A stretch of DNA of 64,000 nt from contig NZ_CP006644.1 of assembly GCF_000512205.2 (NCBI RefSeq), positions 2,970,520 through 3,034,519 on the forward strand. The letters run 5' to 3'. The position numbers were made by a program, and so were the translations under genes. Below, piece by piece: positions 1-9,761 of this stretch. Positions within the stretch are counted from its first letter, which is position 1. Every line of letters begins with the position of its first letter. A model generated the notes under the pieces. That model was not told the DNA's origin and searched no databases. It worked only from the letters and a program-made list of their open reading frames with translations. The DNA comes from Sphingomonas sanxanigenens DSM 19645 = NX02 (GTDB lineage Bacteria > Pseudomonadota > Alphaproteobacteria > Sphingomonadales > Sphingomonadaceae).

Positions 1-323
1 TGCCACAGCGGCTTGGCCTGGAACGTCTTCGCGCGCTCTTCCGGCGGCAGTGCCAGCCATTCCGCCGTGGGCTGGCTCGCGGCGCCCATGTCGCCGGCGA
101 AGCGCACATAGCCGCCGAGCGGCAGCCAGCCGAGTTTCCAGTGCGTGCCGCGCTTGTCGTGCCAGCCGGCGATCGTGCCGCCGAATCCGATCGAGAAGGT
201 CTCTGCCTTCACGCCGAAGATGCGGCCGGCGATGTAATGGCCGAGCTCGTGGACGAAGACGAGCGGACCGATGACGAGGACGAACGCTAAAACAGTCAGC
301 AGGAAGCCGGGGTTCTCGGTCAC
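1..323 (-). CDS. rseP: Site-2 intramembrane metalloprotease RseP (N-terminal part, cut by window edge)
   Basis: Partial gene running off the left edge; about 107 N-terminal residues are visible. After a GTG start the protein has a hydrophobic first segment followed by VFVHELGHYIAGR, which contains the HExxH zinc-binding motif of site-2 proteases. The downstream FGVKAETFSIGFG and LGWLPLGGYVRFAGD motifs are typical of RseP. In this family the enzyme sits in the inner membrane and cleaves anti-sigma factors and signal-peptide remnants. The GTG overlaps the dxr stop by four bases (GTGA), so the two are translationally coupled in the rpsB-dxr operon. The PDZ domain and second active-site motif lie outside the window. 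Confidence 0.9.
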   Translation of the reverse strand, partial: MTENPGFLLTVLAFVLVIGPLVFVHELGHYIAGRIFGVKAETFSIGFGGTIAGWHDKRGTHWKLGWLPLGGYVRFAGDMGAASQPTAEWLALPPEERAKTFQAKPLW

Positions 324-1477
324 GCAGCACTCACCTTCATAACCCCTGACGCCACGTCCCGCGCTTCCCGGTCGATCGCGAACACATCGTCGAGCGAGAC
401 CGGTGCCCCCGGGTCATAGCGTTCCAACGTTTCGCGCACAATTGCGGCGATTTCGAGGAAGCCGCAGCGCCCTTCGAGGAAAGCGGCGACTGCCACCTCG
501 TTCGCGGCGTTGAGGATCGCGGGGCGTGCGCCGCCGGCGTCGAGCGCCGCACGCGCCAGCGCCAGCGCAGGAAACCGTTCGGGATCAGGGGCTTCGAAGT
601 CGAGCCTGCCAACCTTGACGAGGTCCAGCCGCGCCGCGCCCGTCTCCATCCGGTCCGGCCAGGCGAGCGCGTGAGCGATCGGCGTGCGCATGTCGGGCGT
701 TCCCAACTGCGCCAAAACCGATCCATCGACATATTCGACCATCGAATGGACGACCGATTGCGGGTGAACGAGAATGTCGATCTTCTCCAGCCCGACCGGG
801 AACAGATGGAAAGCCTCGATCAGTTCGAGGCCCTTGTTCATCATCGTGGCCGAATCGACCGAGATCTTCGCGCCCATCGACCAGTTCGGGTGCTTCACCG
901 CCTGCGCCGGGGTGACCGATGCCATCGCCTCCAGCGTCCATTCGCGGAACGGCCCGCCGCTCGCGGTCAGGATGATGCGCTGAACGCGTTCGGGCGCCTC
1001 GTGATCGAAGCATTGAAAGATCGCATTATGCTCCGAATCGACCGGCAGCAGCGTCGCGCCGGCGCGGCGGGCGACATCCGTCATCAGCGATCCGGCGCTG
1101 ACCAGCGCCTCCTTGTTGGCGAGCGCGACCGCCCCGCCCTGCTCCAGCGCGGCCAGCACCGGCGGCAGGCCGGCACAGCCGACGATCGACGCCATCGTCC
1201 AGTCGGCGCCGAGCCGGGCCGCATCGACGATCGCGCCGGCGCCCGCCGCCGCCTCGATGCCGCTTCCCGCGAGCAGTTCCTTCAGCGTCGCATAGCCCGC
1301 CGGATCGCCGATCACCGCAAGCTTCGCACCCGTCGCTCGCGCCGCCGCGGCGAGCCCGGCGGCGTCGCGATTGGCGGTGAGCGCGATGACCTCGAAGCGA
1401 TCGGGATCGGACTGGAGCAGATCGAGCGTCGAGGCGCCCACCGATCCGGTGGCCCCAAGCACGGTGACGCGCTTCAT
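320..1477 (-). CDS. dxr: 1-deoxy-D-xylulose 5-phosphate reductoisomerase
   Basis: 385 residues, normal family length. It makes 2-C-methyl-D-erythritol 4-phosphate from DXP using NADPH, the committed step of the MEP isoprenoid pathway in the cytosol. The N-terminus carries the NADPH loop GATGSVG (residues 8-14). ALANKEALVSAG, the metal-binding VDSEHNAIFQC and the substrate-loop ISVDSATMMNKGLE are all present. The ATG overlaps the cdsA stop (ATGA) and the stop overlaps the rseP GTG. The product feeds uppS two genes upstream, through IPP/DMAPP to undecaprenyl diphosphate. Confidence 0.97.
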   Translation of the reverse strand: MKRVTVLGATGSVGASTLDLLQSDPDRFEVIALTANRDAAGLAAAARATGAKLAVIGDPAGYATLKELLAGSGIEAAAGAGAIVDAARLGADWTMASIVGCAGLPPVLAALEQGGAVALANKEALVSAGSLMTDVARRAGATLLPVDSEHNAIFQCFDHEAPERVQRIILTASGGPFREWTLEAMASVTPAQAVKHPNWSMGAKISVDSATMMNKGLELIEAFHLFPVGLEKIDILVHPQSVVHSMVEYVDGSVLAQLGTPDMRTPIAHALAWPDRMETGAARLDLVKVGRLDFEAPDPERFPALALARAALDAGGARPAILNAANEVAVAAFLEGRCGFLEIAAIVRETLERYDPGAPVSLDDVFAIDREARDVASGVMKVSAA

Positions 1478-2265
1478 ATCCGAACCCCCGCCGCGAGAAT
1501 CAACGCAACGACCACCGAAACCGGCACCAGCCCGTCGAGCCGGTCGAGCACGCCGCCATGGCCGGGCAGGATCGTGCCACTGTCCTTGACGCCGGCGTTG
1601 CGCTTGAGCGCGCTTTCGAAAAAGTCACCCGCCTGCGCGACCGCCGCCAGCGGCGCGCTGGCGAGCGCGAGGCCGATGGTGAGCCCGCCGAGGACATGGA
1701 ACAGCAGCCCCGTGACGAGCGCCGCGACCATGCCGCCGGCAAGCCCGGCCCACGTCTTGTTGGGGCTGACCGAGGGCGCGATCTTCGGCCCGCCGATCAG
1801 GCGGCCGGCGAAATAGGCGCCGATATCGGTCGCCCAGACCAGCGCGAGCGTCCAGGCGGCGAGCATCAGCCCGCCGGGCTCGTCGCGCACGAACAGCAGC
1901 GACAGCACCGGCAGCGCGATATAGGGCGCGCCGCCCCCGAGCTGCGCGTTGCGGCTGAGGAGCCCGATGACGACCGCCGCGCCGAGGATGATCGCGATCG
2001 ACAGCCAGCCCGGATGTTCGAGCGCGGGCGAGACCGCGACCAGCGCCGCCGCGAGGCCGACGATCGCCACCCAGCGGTCGCGCCCTTCGGCCGCGGCGAG
2101 CGTCGCCCATTCGACCATCATCAGCAGCGCGAACGCCGACAGCAGCAGCCACAATGCATAGCCGCCGGCAATCAGCCCGCCGAGCGCGACGGCGACGAGG
2201 ATAACCGCGACCAGCGCCTTGCGCGGCAGATCGGCAACCCAGTTCGCCTTGACCGATGTCGTCAT
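1474..2265 (-). CDS. cdsA: Phosphatidate cytidylyltransferase (CDP-diglyceride synthase)
   Basis: 263 residues from the ATG that overlaps the uppS stop codon (ATGA). The open frame continues 40 codons upstream inside uppS, but that part looks like translated uppS in another frame. The protein is strongly hydrophobic with about seven or eight membrane segments. It ends with the CdsA signature region ([12 protein letters not shown] and [19 protein letters not shown]). It converts phosphatidic acid and CTP to CDP-diacylglycerol at the inner membrane. That is the substrate of PssA, encoded at about 7 kb. Confidence 0.95.
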   Translation of the reverse strand: MTTSVKANWVADLPRKALVAVILVAVALGGLIAGGYALWLLLSAFALLMMVEWATLAAAEGRDRWVAIVGLAAALVAVSPALEHPGWLSIAIILGAAVVIGLLSRNAQLGGGAPYIALPVLSLLFVRDEPGGLMLAAWTLALVWATDIGAYFAGRLIGGPKIAPSVSPNKTWAGLAGGMVAALVTGLLFHVLGGLTIGLALASAPLAAVAQAGDFFESALKRNAGVKDSGTILPGHGGVLDRLDGLVPVSVVVALILAAGVRI

Positions 2266-3014
2266 AAACCTCCGAACCGCCGCTCGCGTGCCGCGAACGC
2301 ATCGACGGCGGCCGCGAGATCGTCGCGGCCGAAATCGGGCCACAACGTATCGACGAACAGCAGTTCGGCATAGGCCGCCTGCCACAACAGGAAATTCGAC
2401 AGGCGCTTCTCGCCCGAGGTGCGGATCAGCAGGTCGAGAGGGGGCAGCCCCTGCGTATCGAGCCCGCCCTCGAACATCGCCGCATCGATCGTGGCGGGAT
2501 CGAGCCGCCCTGCCGCCGCATCACCCGCAAGCCGGCGCGCGACGCGGACGATCTCGTCCTGCGCGCCATAGTTCAGCGCGACGACGAGTGTCTGGCGCGT
2601 ATTGTTCGCCGTACGCGCGATGGCACCCTCGATCAGTTCGACGATATCGCCCTGCAGCATCCGCCAGTCGCCGAGCACGACAAGGCGGATGCCCGCCTCA
2701 TGAATCTCGTCGATATCGGACAGGATGAAGCGCTTGAGCATCCCCATCAGCTCGCCGATCTCCGACGCCGGACGGCGCCAGTTTTCCGACGAGAAGGCGA
2801 ACAGGGTCAGCGCCTCGATGCCGAGGTCGCCGGCGGCGCGCACGGTGCGGCGCACCGCCTCGATGCCCTGGCGGTGGCCGGCGACACGTGGCAGCAGCCG
2901 CTTCTTCGCCCAGCGGCCATTGCCATCCATGATGATCGCGACGTGGCGCGGCACCGCACCGCGGCCGCCCGTCCTCAGCGATGCGCCACCGGACTGGATC
3001 GGCAGCAGGCTCAC
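2262..3014 (-). CDS. uppS: Isoprenyl transferase (undecaprenyl diphosphate synthase)
   Basis: 250 residues. The cis-prenyltransferase signature [13 protein letters not shown] starts near residue 24, with the catalytic Asp at about residue 30. [19 protein letters not shown] and the C-terminal [18 protein letters not shown] are also present. In the family it extends FPP with IPP to make the C55 lipid carrier for peptidoglycan and O-antigen. It is coupled to frr upstream (4-base overlap) and cdsA downstream (ATGA). It is an essential gene of the isoprenoid-envelope operon. Confidence 0.96.
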   Translation of the reverse strand: MSLLPIQSGGASLRTGGRGAVPRHVAIIMDGNGRWAKKRLLPRVAGHRQGIEAVRRTVRAAGDLGIEALTLFAFSSENWRRPASEIGELMGMLKRFILSDIDEIHEAGIRLVVLGDWRMLQGDIVELIEGAIARTANNTRQTLVVALNYGAQDEIVRVARRLAGDAAAGRLDPATIDAAMFEGGLDTQGLPPLDLLIRTSGEKRLSNFLLWQAAYAELLFVDTLWPDFGRDDLAAAVDAFAARERRFGGL

Positions 3015-3568
3015 TTGCCGAGGATTTCCTTTTCCTTTGCGGCGGCGGCGGCGTCGATGTCCGCAATCGTCGCGTCGGTCAGTTTCTGCACCTCGGTCTC
3101 GGCGCGCTTGCGCTCATCCTCGCTGATCTCGCCCTTCTTCTCGTCGGTCTTGAGCGAGTCATTGCCGTCGCGGCGAACGTTGCGCGCCGCGATCCGCGCC
3201 TTTTCGGCATACTGGTTCGCAAGCTTGGCGAGTTCCTTGCGGCGCTCCTCGGTCAGGTCAGGGATCGGCAGACGCAGGGTCTGGCCGTCGACGATCGGGT
3301 TGAGGCCGAGGCCCGCCGAGCGGATCGCCTTGTCGACCGGACCGACATTCGACTTGTCCCACACCTGCACCGAAATCAGCCGCGGCTCGGGCACCGAGAC
3401 AGTGGCGACCTGGGTGATCGGCATGGTGGCGCCATAGACGTCTACGGTCACCGGATCGAGCAGCGTCGTCGACGCCCGCCCCGTGCGGAGGCCGATGAGA
3501 TCATGCTTCAGCGCCTCGACGGCGCCGGCCATCCGACGCTCGAGGTCGGACTTGCTATAGGCTGGCAT
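3011..3568 (-). CDS. frr: Ribosome recycling factor
   Basis: 185 residues, exactly the usual RRF length. Recognisable motifs are [15 protein letters not shown] near residues 19-33, the conserved [15 protein letters not shown] region, [14 protein letters not shown] and [11 protein letters not shown]. It dissociates the ribosome after termination together with EF-G. The ATG lies inside the 3' end of pyrH (14-base overlap) and the stop overlaps the uppS ATG. Confidence 0.97.
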   Translation of the reverse strand: MPAYSKSDLERRMAGAVEALKHDLIGLRTGRASTTLLDPVTVDVYGATMPITQVATVSVPEPRLISVQVWDKSNVGPVDKAIRSAGLGLNPIVDGQTLRLPIPDLTEERRKELAKLANQYAEKARIAARNVRRDGNDSLKTDEKKGEISEDERKRAETEVQKLTDATIADIDAAAAAKEKEILGK

Positions 3569-4298
3569 CGATCAACTCTCCCTCATTCTGCACGATGGTC
3601 GCGGTGCCCTTGCCCTCGAGCACCTGCGACAAATTGCCCTGCTCGCGGATGTTGAACACCACGATCGGGATGTCGTTGTCACGGCACAGCGACACGGCGC
3701 TCGCATCCATCACTTTCAGATCGGCTGCGAGCACATGGTTGAAACTGACTGTATCGAAACGCTTCGCGCCCGGCACCTTCTTGGGATCGGCATCATAGAC
3801 GCCATCGACCGAGGTGCCCTTGAACAGCGCATCGCAATTCATCTCCGCGGCGCGAAGCGCTGCGGCGCTGTCGGTGGTGAAATAGGGATTTCCGGTGCCG
3901 GCCGCGAAGATCACGATCCGGCCCTTTTCCATATGGCGCTCGGCGCGGCGCTTGATGAAGGGCTCGCACACCGTGTTCATCGGGATGGCCGACTGGACGC
4001 GGGTGTCGACACCGATCTGTTCGAGCGCATTCTGCACCGCCAGCGCGTTCATGACGGTGGCGAGCATGCCCATATAGTCGGCGCTGGTGCGCTCGAAGCC
4101 GCGCGCGGCCGCCGCAAGGCCGCGGAAGATGTTGCCCCCGCCGACGACGATGCAGAGCTCATGGCCAGCTTCCTTGGCGCCCTTGATCTCGTCCGCCACG
4201 CGCGCGACGGTATCGGGATCGATGCCGAACTGGCCCGGCCCCATCAGCACCTCTCCGGATAACTTCAGGAGGATGCGGTTGAAGCGTGGGCGCGGCAT
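3555..4298 (-). CDS. pyrH: UMP kinase
   Basis: 247 residues, typical for hexameric bacterial UMP kinase. The N-terminal [13 protein letters not shown] is the phosphate-binding region. [23 protein letters not shown] and [20 protein letters not shown] identify the amino-acid-kinase fold. It phosphorylates UMP to UDP in pyrimidine synthesis. It sits between tsf and frr, the classic bacterial order. A 140-base gap with a strong hairpin separates it from tsf, so it may have its own promoter. Confidence 0.97.
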   Translation of the reverse strand: MPRPRFNRILLKLSGEVLMGPGQFGIDPDTVARVADEIKGAKEAGHELCIVVGGGNIFRGLAAAARGFERTSADYMGMLATVMNALAVQNALEQIGVDTRVQSAIPMNTVCEPFIKRRAERHMEKGRIVIFAAGTGNPYFTTDSAAALRAAEMNCDALFKGTSVDGVYDADPKKVPGAKRFDTVSFNHVLAADLKVMDASAVSLCRDNDIPIVVFNIREQGNLSQVLEGKGTATIVQNEGELIDASL

Positions 4299-4398
4299 AG
4301 GCGGGCGTTCCTGATCGTTTGGGGAGAAGCGGCGCGCACCTTAGTTGCGCCGGTGCGCGGTGCCAAGCCGGGCAAGACACGCTGCGCGAACACAGTTT

Positions 4399-4429
4399 CG
4401 CCGCCGTTCCGACCGAGGGAACGGCGGCG
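4399..4429 (-). terminator. Hairpin after tsf, possible terminator or processing signal
   Basis: A perfect 12-base stem, CGCCGCCGTTCC (4399-4410) pairing with GGAACGGCGGCG (4418-4429) around a 7-base loop, lies 10 bases past the tsf stop. No T-tract follows on the minus strand, so it may stabilise the rpsB-tsf mRNA 3' end or attenuate rather than fully terminate. Confidence 0.55.
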
Positions 4430-4438
4430 GGACTGCGA

Positions 4439-5386
4439 TCAGGCGTTCGCCGGCTCGTCCTTCTTGACGCCGGCAGCAGCCGCGACTTCCGCCGCGAAAT
4501 CGCTTTCTTCCTTCACGATGCCCTCACCCAGCTGGAAGCGGACATAGTTGGCGAGCGTGATCGGGCTGCCGGCTTCCTTGGCCGCCGCGGCGACCACGTC
4601 CGACACCTTCGACTTGCCGTCGATCACGAAGATCTGGCTGACCAGCGCGTTTTCCTTGCGGTACTTCGCGATCGAGCCCTCGACCATCTTCTCGACGATG
4701 TTGGCGGGCTTGCCCGATTCGGCGGCCTTCTCGGCAGCGATCGCGCGCTCGCGCTCGATCATGTCCGCCGAGAGATCGTCTTCGTTGAGCGCGAGCGGGT
4801 TGGCCGCGGCGACGTGCATCGCGAGCTGCTTGCCCAGCGCCTCGAGCGCCTCGGCCGGCGCCGCGCTTTCGAGCGCGACGAGCACGCCGATCTTGCCGAG
4901 GCCGGGGGCCGCGGCGTTATGCACGTAGGAGACGACGACGCCCTCGGACACTTCGAGCAGCGCGGCGCGACGCAGCGCCTGGTTCTCGCCGATCTGTGCG
5001 ACATTGGCGGTCAGCTTGTCGGCGACGGTGCCGCCTTCCGGCCAGGCCGCGGCCGACAGCGCCTCGACCTCGGCACCCTTTTCGAGCGCGATGTCGGCAA
5101 CCGTCTTCACGAACTGCTGGAACAGCTCGTTCTTGGCGACGAAATCGGTCTCGGAGTTGACCTCGACGGCAGCGCCGCGGGTGCCCGAGACGGCAACGCC
5201 GACCAGACCCTCGGCGGCGGTGCGGCCGGCCTTCTTCGCGGCGGTCGCGAGGCCCTTGGTGCGCAGCCAGTCGATCGACGCTTCCATGTCGCCGCCGGTT
5301 TCGGCGAGCGCCTTCTTGCAATCCATCATGCCGGCGCCGGAGCGCTCGCGCAGTTCCTTAACCAGGGCGGCAGTGATCTCGGCCAT
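4439..5386 (-). CDS. tsf: Translation elongation factor Ts
   Basis: 315 residues from the ATG at 5386, which has GAAGGAACAGGAC in front as a ribosome binding site; the in-frame extension upstream would cross the attenuator hairpin. The N-terminus carries [19 protein letters not shown], the EF-Ts N-domain that contacts EF-Tu. [12 protein letters not shown] is the second family signature. It is the GDP/GTP exchange factor for EF-Tu. It follows rpsB across a 176-base gap containing a terminator-like structure. Confidence 0.97.
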   Translation of the reverse strand: MAEITAALVKELRERSGAGMMDCKKALAETGGDMEASIDWLRTKGLATAAKKAGRTAAEGLVGVAVSGTRGAAVEVNSETDFVAKNELFQQFVKTVADIALEKGAEVEALSAAAWPEGGTVADKLTANVAQIGENQALRRAALLEVSEGVVVSYVHNAAAPGLGKIGVLVALESAAPAEALEALGKQLAMHVAAANPLALNEDDLSADMIERERAIAAEKAAESGKPANIVEKMVEGSIAKYRKENALVSQIFVIDGKSKVSDVVAAAAKEAGSPITLANYVRFQLGEGIVKEESDFAAEVAAAAGVKKDEPANA

Positions 5387-5410
5387 GTCCTGTTCCTTCA
5401 GTTGTCTCAT

Positions 5411-5448
5411 AAAAAGACGGGGCAGACGCTGGTTAGCGCCCTGCCCCG
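5411..5448 (-). terminator. Intrinsic terminator/attenuator between rpsB and tsf
   Basis: Reading the minus strand, an 8-base GC stem (5441-5448 pairing with 5418-5425) is topped by an inner 4-base stem (5435-5438 with 5427-5430) and a 4-base loop. GTC and TTTTT (5415-5411) follow at once. This is a textbook rho-independent terminator placed 25 bases before the tsf start. It probably lowers tsf relative to rpsB. Confidence 0.75.
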
Positions 5449-5562
5449 CCCGCATGACAAGGCAGTGACGCCCTATCCTGTCGCCACCGGCTTCGGCCAG
5501 CGGCAAGTCAGCTTCGCTCAGGCGTAATCGACGTCCGGTGAGCCAGGCCCACCGGCCAGCGA

Positions 5563-6342
5563 TCAGGCGTCCGCCTGGGCCACTTCGGCGTCGGCCAGCG
5601 CGGCTTCCGCCGGCGGCTCGTCCATCGCGCCGAGATCGACACCGCGCGACGCGGCACCGCCCTGCTGGCCACGGGTCGCCGCCTGGGCGATCGCTTCGCA
5701 GTACAGGCGGATCGCGCGGCTGGCGTCATCGTTCGCCGGAACCGGGAAGGCGATGCCGTCCGGGCTGACGTTCGAATCGAGGATCGCCACGACCGGGATG
5801 CCGAGCGTGTTGGCTTCCTTGATCGCCAGCTCTTCCTTGTTGGCGTCGATCACGAACATCACGTCCGGAATGCCGCCCATGTCGCGGATGCCGCCGAGCG
5901 ACAGCTCGAACTTGTCGCGCTCACGGGTGAGCTGCAGCACTTCCTTCTTGGTCAGGCCGTGCGTGTCACCGGCAAGCTGCTCCTCGAGCGCCTTGAAGCG
6001 CTTGATCGACTGCGAGATCGTCTTCCAGTTGGTGAGCATGCCGCCCAGCCAGCGATGGTTGACATAGTGCTGGCCGGCGCGGCGCGCCGCCTCGGCGATC
6101 GGATCCTGCGCCTGGCGCTTGGTGCCGACGAACAGAACCTTGCCGCCGTGCGCGACGGTCTGCGACACGAAGTCGAGCGCGCGAGCGAACAGCGGAACCG
6201 TCTGCGACAGATCGAGGATGTGGACGCCGTTGCGCTCACCGAAGATGTAGGGCTTCATCTTCGGGTTCCAGCGATGCGTCTGGTGACCAAAATGCGCGCC
6301 AGCCTCAAGCAGCTGGTGCAGGGAGACGGTGGGAGCCGCCAT
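5563..6342 (-). CDS. rpsB: 30S ribosomal protein S2
   Basis: 259 residues from the ATG at 6342, preceded by GGAAGGAGAAAG. The longer open frame upstream has no S2 homology. The N-terminus [19 protein letters not shown] and the [22 protein letters not shown] and [12 protein letters not shown] blocks are S2 hallmarks. After about residue 225 there is an Ala/Glu/Asp-rich tail, common in alphaproteobacterial S2. It is the first gene of the minus-strand operon. Confidence 0.97.
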   Translation of the reverse strand: MAAPTVSLHQLLEAGAHFGHQTHRWNPKMKPYIFGERNGVHILDLSQTVPLFARALDFVSQTVAHGGKVLFVGTKRQAQDPIAEAARRAGQHYVNHRWLGGMLTNWKTISQSIKRFKALEEQLAGDTHGLTKKEVLQLTRERDKFELSLGGIRDMGGIPDVMFVIDANKEELAIKEANTLGIPVVAILDSNVSPDGIAFPVPANDDASRAIRLYCEAIAQAATRGQQGGAASRGVDLGAMDEPPAEAALADAEVAQADA

Positions 6343-6491
6343 AGGATCTTTCTCCTTCCGGTTGAACCTCTGGGAAGCAGTGACCAAGGCATCCGCCCCG
6401 GCACCGGTATGTGCGCTTCCCATGTGGAATGCGCGGGCCCTTAATCGAAACGGCACATCGGCGCAAGCACATCTTGCCCCATCATCGCGGC

Positions 6492-6520
6492 TTGACGTTG
6501 GAACAAACATCGAACATATA
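6492..6520 (+). promoter_or_regulatory. LexA-box promoter (SOS-type) of the small membrane protein gene
   Basis: TTGACG (6492-6497) lies 17 bases before CATATA (6515-6520), a plausible sigma-70 pair. The spacer holds GAAC-N7-GAAC (6501-6515). This is the reverse complement of the GTTC-N7-GTTC direct repeat bound by alphaproteobacterial LexA. Its position between -35 and -10 is ideal for repression. The gene starts at 6563. Confidence 0.7.
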
Positions 6521-6562
6521 TCGTCCAGTTATCGAACAAAGGTCCGTTTCGGGAGGTTCGTC

Positions 6563-6796
6563 ATGCTGCATATGGTGGGTTCGCTGCTGTTCGCGTCCGG
6601 TTTGTTGATGGCGGTGGCCATGATCTGGCACATGATCGCGTCCCGGCTGGACGCGATCATGGAAGCGCTCGACCCGGCGGGTCGAACGACGCAGGCTGGC
6701 ATGACAGTGGAGCATCGCTCCGCGCGCGAAGCGATGCGGGCGTCGGCGCGCGCGGCGCTCAGCCGGCAGCGGCAGCAGCAGCGCGCTGCTGCCTGA
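6563..6796 (+). CDS. Small membrane protein, predicted SOS-inducible
   Basis: 77 residues; ATG six bases after GGGAGG (6551-6556). I do not recognise a family. One hydrophobic segment, residues about 4-24 (MVGSLLFASGLLMAVAMIW), is followed by an acidic/amphipathic stretch and a strongly basic Arg/Gln/Ala-rich C-terminus, suggesting a single-pass inner-membrane protein with a cytoplasmic tail. The promoter contains a LexA-type box. Small LexA-regulated membrane proteins such as Caulobacter SidA block division by binding the divisome, and a similar role is inference only. The last 38 bases overlap the 3' end of pssA on the other strand. Confidence 0.7.
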   Translation: MLHMVGSLLFASGLLMAVAMIWHMIASRLDAIMEALDPAGRTTQAGMTVEHRSAREAMRASARAALSRQRQQQRAAA

Positions 6797-7556
6797 TCCG
6801 GGCGTAGCTGCTGGTGCTGAACGGGATCGTCAGCAGATAGAGGATCGCGACGCCGATCAGCGTCGCCCAGGGCACCGCGAAGATCGCCCCGCCGATCAGC
6901 GCGACGCCGACCAGCAATTCCATGCGGATACGGCGCCGCGGGCGCAACGAGGACCAGCTGTAGGTCGGCAGGCTGGACGTCATCAGGAAGACGATGAACG
7001 CCATCCAGGGTGCAACCAGCATGCCGTTGCGGGCGACGTCGGCAACCGGCCCCTGCCCCTTTACGAACAGGAAGAAATAGAGCGGCAGCATTGCGAGGCC
7101 GGCCGCGGTCGGCGCGGGTACGCCGGTAAGGAAGCCAGCCGATTTGTGCGGCTGTTCGGTCGTGTCGATCTGCGCATTGAAGCGCGCGAGGCGCAGCGCG
7201 CAGCCGGCGGCATGGGCGAGCGCGAAGATCCAGCCATAGCGCTGCCCTTCCTCGCCCAGATGCTGGAGCGACCAGAGATAGAGGATGATCGCCGGCGAGA
7301 CGCCGAAGGCGATGACATCCGACAGCGAATCGAGTTCGGCGCCGAACCGGCTTTCGCCCTTGAGCAGGCGGGCGATGCGTCCGTCGAGCCCGTCGAGCAC
7401 GCCCGCCAGGATCACCGCGCTCACCGCCATCCGCCAATCCTCGGCGATGGCGAAGAGGATGCCGGTGAGGCCCGAGCAGAGCGCGAGCGTCGTCACGGCG
7501 TTGGGCGCGAGTGCGCGCAGCGGAATGCCGCGGCGGGGATCGGCGGGCGGGCGCAT
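6759..7556 (-). CDS. pssA: CDP-diacylglycerol--serine O-phosphatidyltransferase
   Basis: 265 residues, multi-pass membrane protein. It carries the CDP-alcohol phosphotransferase signature DGLDGRIARLLKGESRFGAE followed by LDSLSD near residues 55-80, matching D-x2-DG-x2-AR-x8-G-x3-D-x3-D. It makes phosphatidylserine from CDP-diacylglycerol and serine. The next enzyme, Psd, is encoded 10 bases upstream in the same direction, so the pair forms the phosphatidylethanolamine pathway. The C-terminus is a run of Gln, Arg and Ala encoded where the SOS-type gene overlaps on the opposite strand. Confidence 0.95.
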   Translation of the reverse strand: MRPPADPRRGIPLRALAPNAVTTLALCSGLTGILFAIAEDWRMAVSAVILAGVLDGLDGRIARLLKGESRFGAELDSLSDVIAFGVSPAIILYLWSLQHLGEEGQRYGWIFALAHAAGCALRLARFNAQIDTTEQPHKSAGFLTGVPAPTAAGLAMLPLYFFLFVKGQGPVADVARNGMLVAPWMAFIVFLMTSSLPTYSWSSLRPRRRIRMELLVGVALIGGAIFAVPWATLIGVAILYLLTIPFSTSSYARIRQQRAAAAAAG

Positions 7557-7566
7557 CAGCGGCGCA

Positions 7567-8307
7567 TCACTGGGGAACGCCGGAGCCGGCGACGGGATCG
7601 CCGATCACCGCAAGCACCGTCTCGCCTGCGATCGAGCGCTGGCCGAGCGTGATGCGCGGCGCGGTGCCCGCCGGCAGATAGACGTCGACCCGGCTGCCGA
7701 AGCGGATCAGGCCGAAGCGCTGGCCCGCCGCCAGGATATCCCCCGGCTTGACGAACGGCAGGATCCGCCGCGCGACGAGCCCGGCGATCTGGGTGAAGCC
7801 GATACGCAGCCCGTCGTGCCGCTCGACGATAAGGTGTTGCCGCTCATTCTCCTCGCTCGCCTTGTCGAGATCGGCGTTGAGGAACTTGCCCGCGATATAG
7901 ACCACCGCCTTGACGGTGCCGGCGATCGGCGACCGATTGATGTGGACGTCGAACACCGACATGAAGATCGAGACACGCACCAGCGGCTCGTTCCCGAGCC
8001 CGTCCGGCCCGGCGAGTTCGCGCGGCACCGGCACGCGTTCGATCAGCGTCACCAACCCGTCGGCGGGCGCGACGATCAGATTATCGCCCTGCGGCACGGT
8101 GCGAACGGGATCGCGGAAAAAGGCAGCGACCCACAGGGTTACGCCCGCCATCGGCCAGGCAACGGTCTCCCAAGCCATAAGCGCGAACGCCAGCGTGATC
8201 ACCGCTGCGATCAGAACGAATTTGCGACCTTCGGGGTGAACGGCGGGAAACCGCCATTTAACGGTGGTGGTGCCCACCGCCGGCTTTTCTAGTGACGTCA
8301 TCTGCAC
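7567..8307 (-). CDS. psd: Phosphatidylserine decarboxylase proenzyme
   Basis: 246 residues, the short form of the family. A hydrophobic anchor covers about residues 29-62. FRDPVR, APADGLV and [13 protein letters not shown] are conserved blocks. The self-cleavage site RFGSR (Gly204-Ser205) would yield the pyruvoyl group. It decarboxylates phosphatidylserine to phosphatidylethanolamine. It is first in the psd-pssA operon. The ATG two codons downstream (8301) is an equally possible start. Confidence 0.95.
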   Translation of the reverse strand: MQMTSLEKPAVGTTTVKWRFPAVHPEGRKFVLIAAVITLAFALMAWETVAWPMAGVTLWVAAFFRDPVRTVPQGDNLIVAPADGLVTLIERVPVPRELAGPDGLGNEPLVRVSIFMSVFDVHINRSPIAGTVKAVVYIAGKFLNADLDKASEENERQHLIVERHDGLRIGFTQIAGLVARRILPFVKPGDILAAGQRFGLIRFGSRVDVYLPAGTAPRITLGQRSIAGETVLAVIGDPVAGSGVPQ

Positions 8308-8360
8308 TGTCTAATGTGCGCGGCGCGCAGTGACAATCGCCGCGATCATCCTCGGCCCGG

Positions 8361-8389
8361 TTGATCCCGGCGCTTCGTGCTCCTAGAGC
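8361..8389 (+). promoter_or_regulatory. Possible sigma-70 promoter of icd
   Basis: TTGATC (8361-8366), a 17-base spacer and TAGAGC (8384-8389) lie 33 bases before the icd start. The -10 match is weak, so this is tentative. A ribosome binding site GGAGAAGAGAG precedes the ATG. Confidence 0.35.
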
Positions 8390-8422
8390 CATCGCGACCA
8401 CCTCCCCCGGAGAAGAGAGCAT

Positions 8423-9643
8423 ATGGCGAAGATCAAGGTGAAAACCCCGGTCGTCGAGATCGACGGCGACGAAATGACCCGGATCATCTGGGAATGGATT
8501 CGCGAGCGGCTGATCAAGCCCTACCTTGATATCGATCTGGAATATTACGACCTCGGCATCGAGAAGCGCGACGAGACCAATGACCAGATCACGGTCGACG
8601 CGGCGAAGGCGATCCAGAAGTACGGCGTCGGTGTGAAATGCGCCACGATTACGCCGGACGAGGCGCGCGTCGAGGAATTCAAGCTCAAGAAGATGTGGAA
8701 GTCGCCCAACGGCACGATCCGCAACATCCTGGGTGGCGTCGTGTTCCGCGAGCCGATCGTCATCAAGAACGTCCCCAGGCTGATCCCGGGCTGGACAGAC
8801 CCGATCGTCGTCGGCCGTCACGCCTTTGGCGACCAGTATCGCGCCACCGACTTCCGCGTGCCGGGCCCCGGCAAGCTCAAGATGGTGTGGACCGGCGAAG
8901 ACGGCCAGCAGATCGAGGAAGAAGTGTTCGACTTCCCCTCGTCGGGTGTCGCGATGGGCATGTACAATCTCGACGATTCGATCCGCGATTTCGCCCGTGC
9001 GAGCATGAACTATGCGCTCGAGCGTCGCTGGCCGCTGTATCTTTCCACCAAGAACACGATCCTCAAGGCCTATGACGGCCAGTTCAAGGACCTGTTCGAG
9101 GATGTCTTCCAGAGCGAGTTCAAGGACAAGTTCCGCGACGCCAACATCAGCTACGAGCATCGCCTGATCGACGACATGGTCGCCAGCGCGCTCAAGTGGA
9201 GCGGAAAGTTCGTCTGGGCCTGCAAGAATTATGACGGCGACGTCCAGTCGGACCAGGTGGCGCAGGGCTTCGGCTCGCTGGGCCTGATGACCTCCGTGCT
9301 GATGACGCCGGATGGCAAGACGATCGAGGCCGAGGCGGCGCACGGCACCGTCACCCGCCACTTCCGCATGCATGAGCAGGGCAAGGCGACGTCGACCAAC
9401 CCGATCGCTTCGATCTTCGCGTGGACCGGCGGCCTGAAGTTCCGCGGCAAGTTCGACGATACGCCCGACGTGGTGCGTTTCGCCGAGACGCTCGAAGAGG
9501 TCTGCATCAGGACCGTCGAGCAGGGCGGCATGACCAAGGATCTTGCGATCCTGATCGGGCCGGACCAGGCGTGGATGACCACCGAACAGTTCTTCGAGGC
9601 GATCCGCCTGAACCTCGAGAAGGAAATGGCCGCCTGGGCCTGA
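8423..9643 (+). CDS. icd: NADP-dependent isocitrate dehydrogenase
   Basis: 406 residues, matching the eukaryotic-type homodimeric NADP-IDH common in alphaproteobacteria. The N-terminus [14 protein letters not shown], the substrate loop [19 protein letters not shown] and the metal/NADP region [11 protein letters not shown] with [11 protein letters not shown] are present. It oxidises isocitrate to 2-oxoglutarate in the TCA cycle. A clear Shine-Dalgarno precedes the ATG. It is monocistronic, divergent from psd, with 118 bases before the next gene. Confidence 0.97.
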   Translation: MAKIKVKTPVVEIDGDEMTRIIWEWIRERLIKPYLDIDLEYYDLGIEKRDETNDQITVDAAKAIQKYGVGVKCATITPDEARVEEFKLKKMWKSPNGTIRNILGGVVFREPIVIKNVPRLIPGWTDPIVVGRHAFGDQYRATDFRVPGPGKLKMVWTGEDGQQIEEEVFDFPSSGVAMGMYNLDDSIRDFARASMNYALERRWPLYLSTKNTILKAYDGQFKDLFEDVFQSEFKDKFRDANISYEHRLIDDMVASALKWSGKFVWACKNYDGDVQSDQVAQGFGSLGLMTSVLMTPDGKTIEAEAAHGTVTRHFRMHEQGKATSTNPIASIFAWTGGLKFRGKFDDTPDVVRFAETLEEVCIRTVEQGGMTKDLAILIGPDQAWMTTEQFFEAIRLNLEKEMAAWA

Positions 9644-9761
9644 CCTGCGGGGCCTGACCTGAAGCTCGGGCGGCGCACGCCGGCGCCCGGGCCCAAGGAA
9701 CCGGTTTCGGTCCGTCCCCGTTACGTTTATTCGACAGAACATTCGTGACGGGGATTTTTTC

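Noticed and set aside
50-274. Plus-strand Arg-rich frame at the left edge
   Set aside because: Antisense to rseP, which has the HExxH motif in the correct frame.
8343-9643. Minus-strand frame of over 500 codons across icd
   Set aside because: It lies entirely opposite icd, whose plus-strand product has all family motifs.
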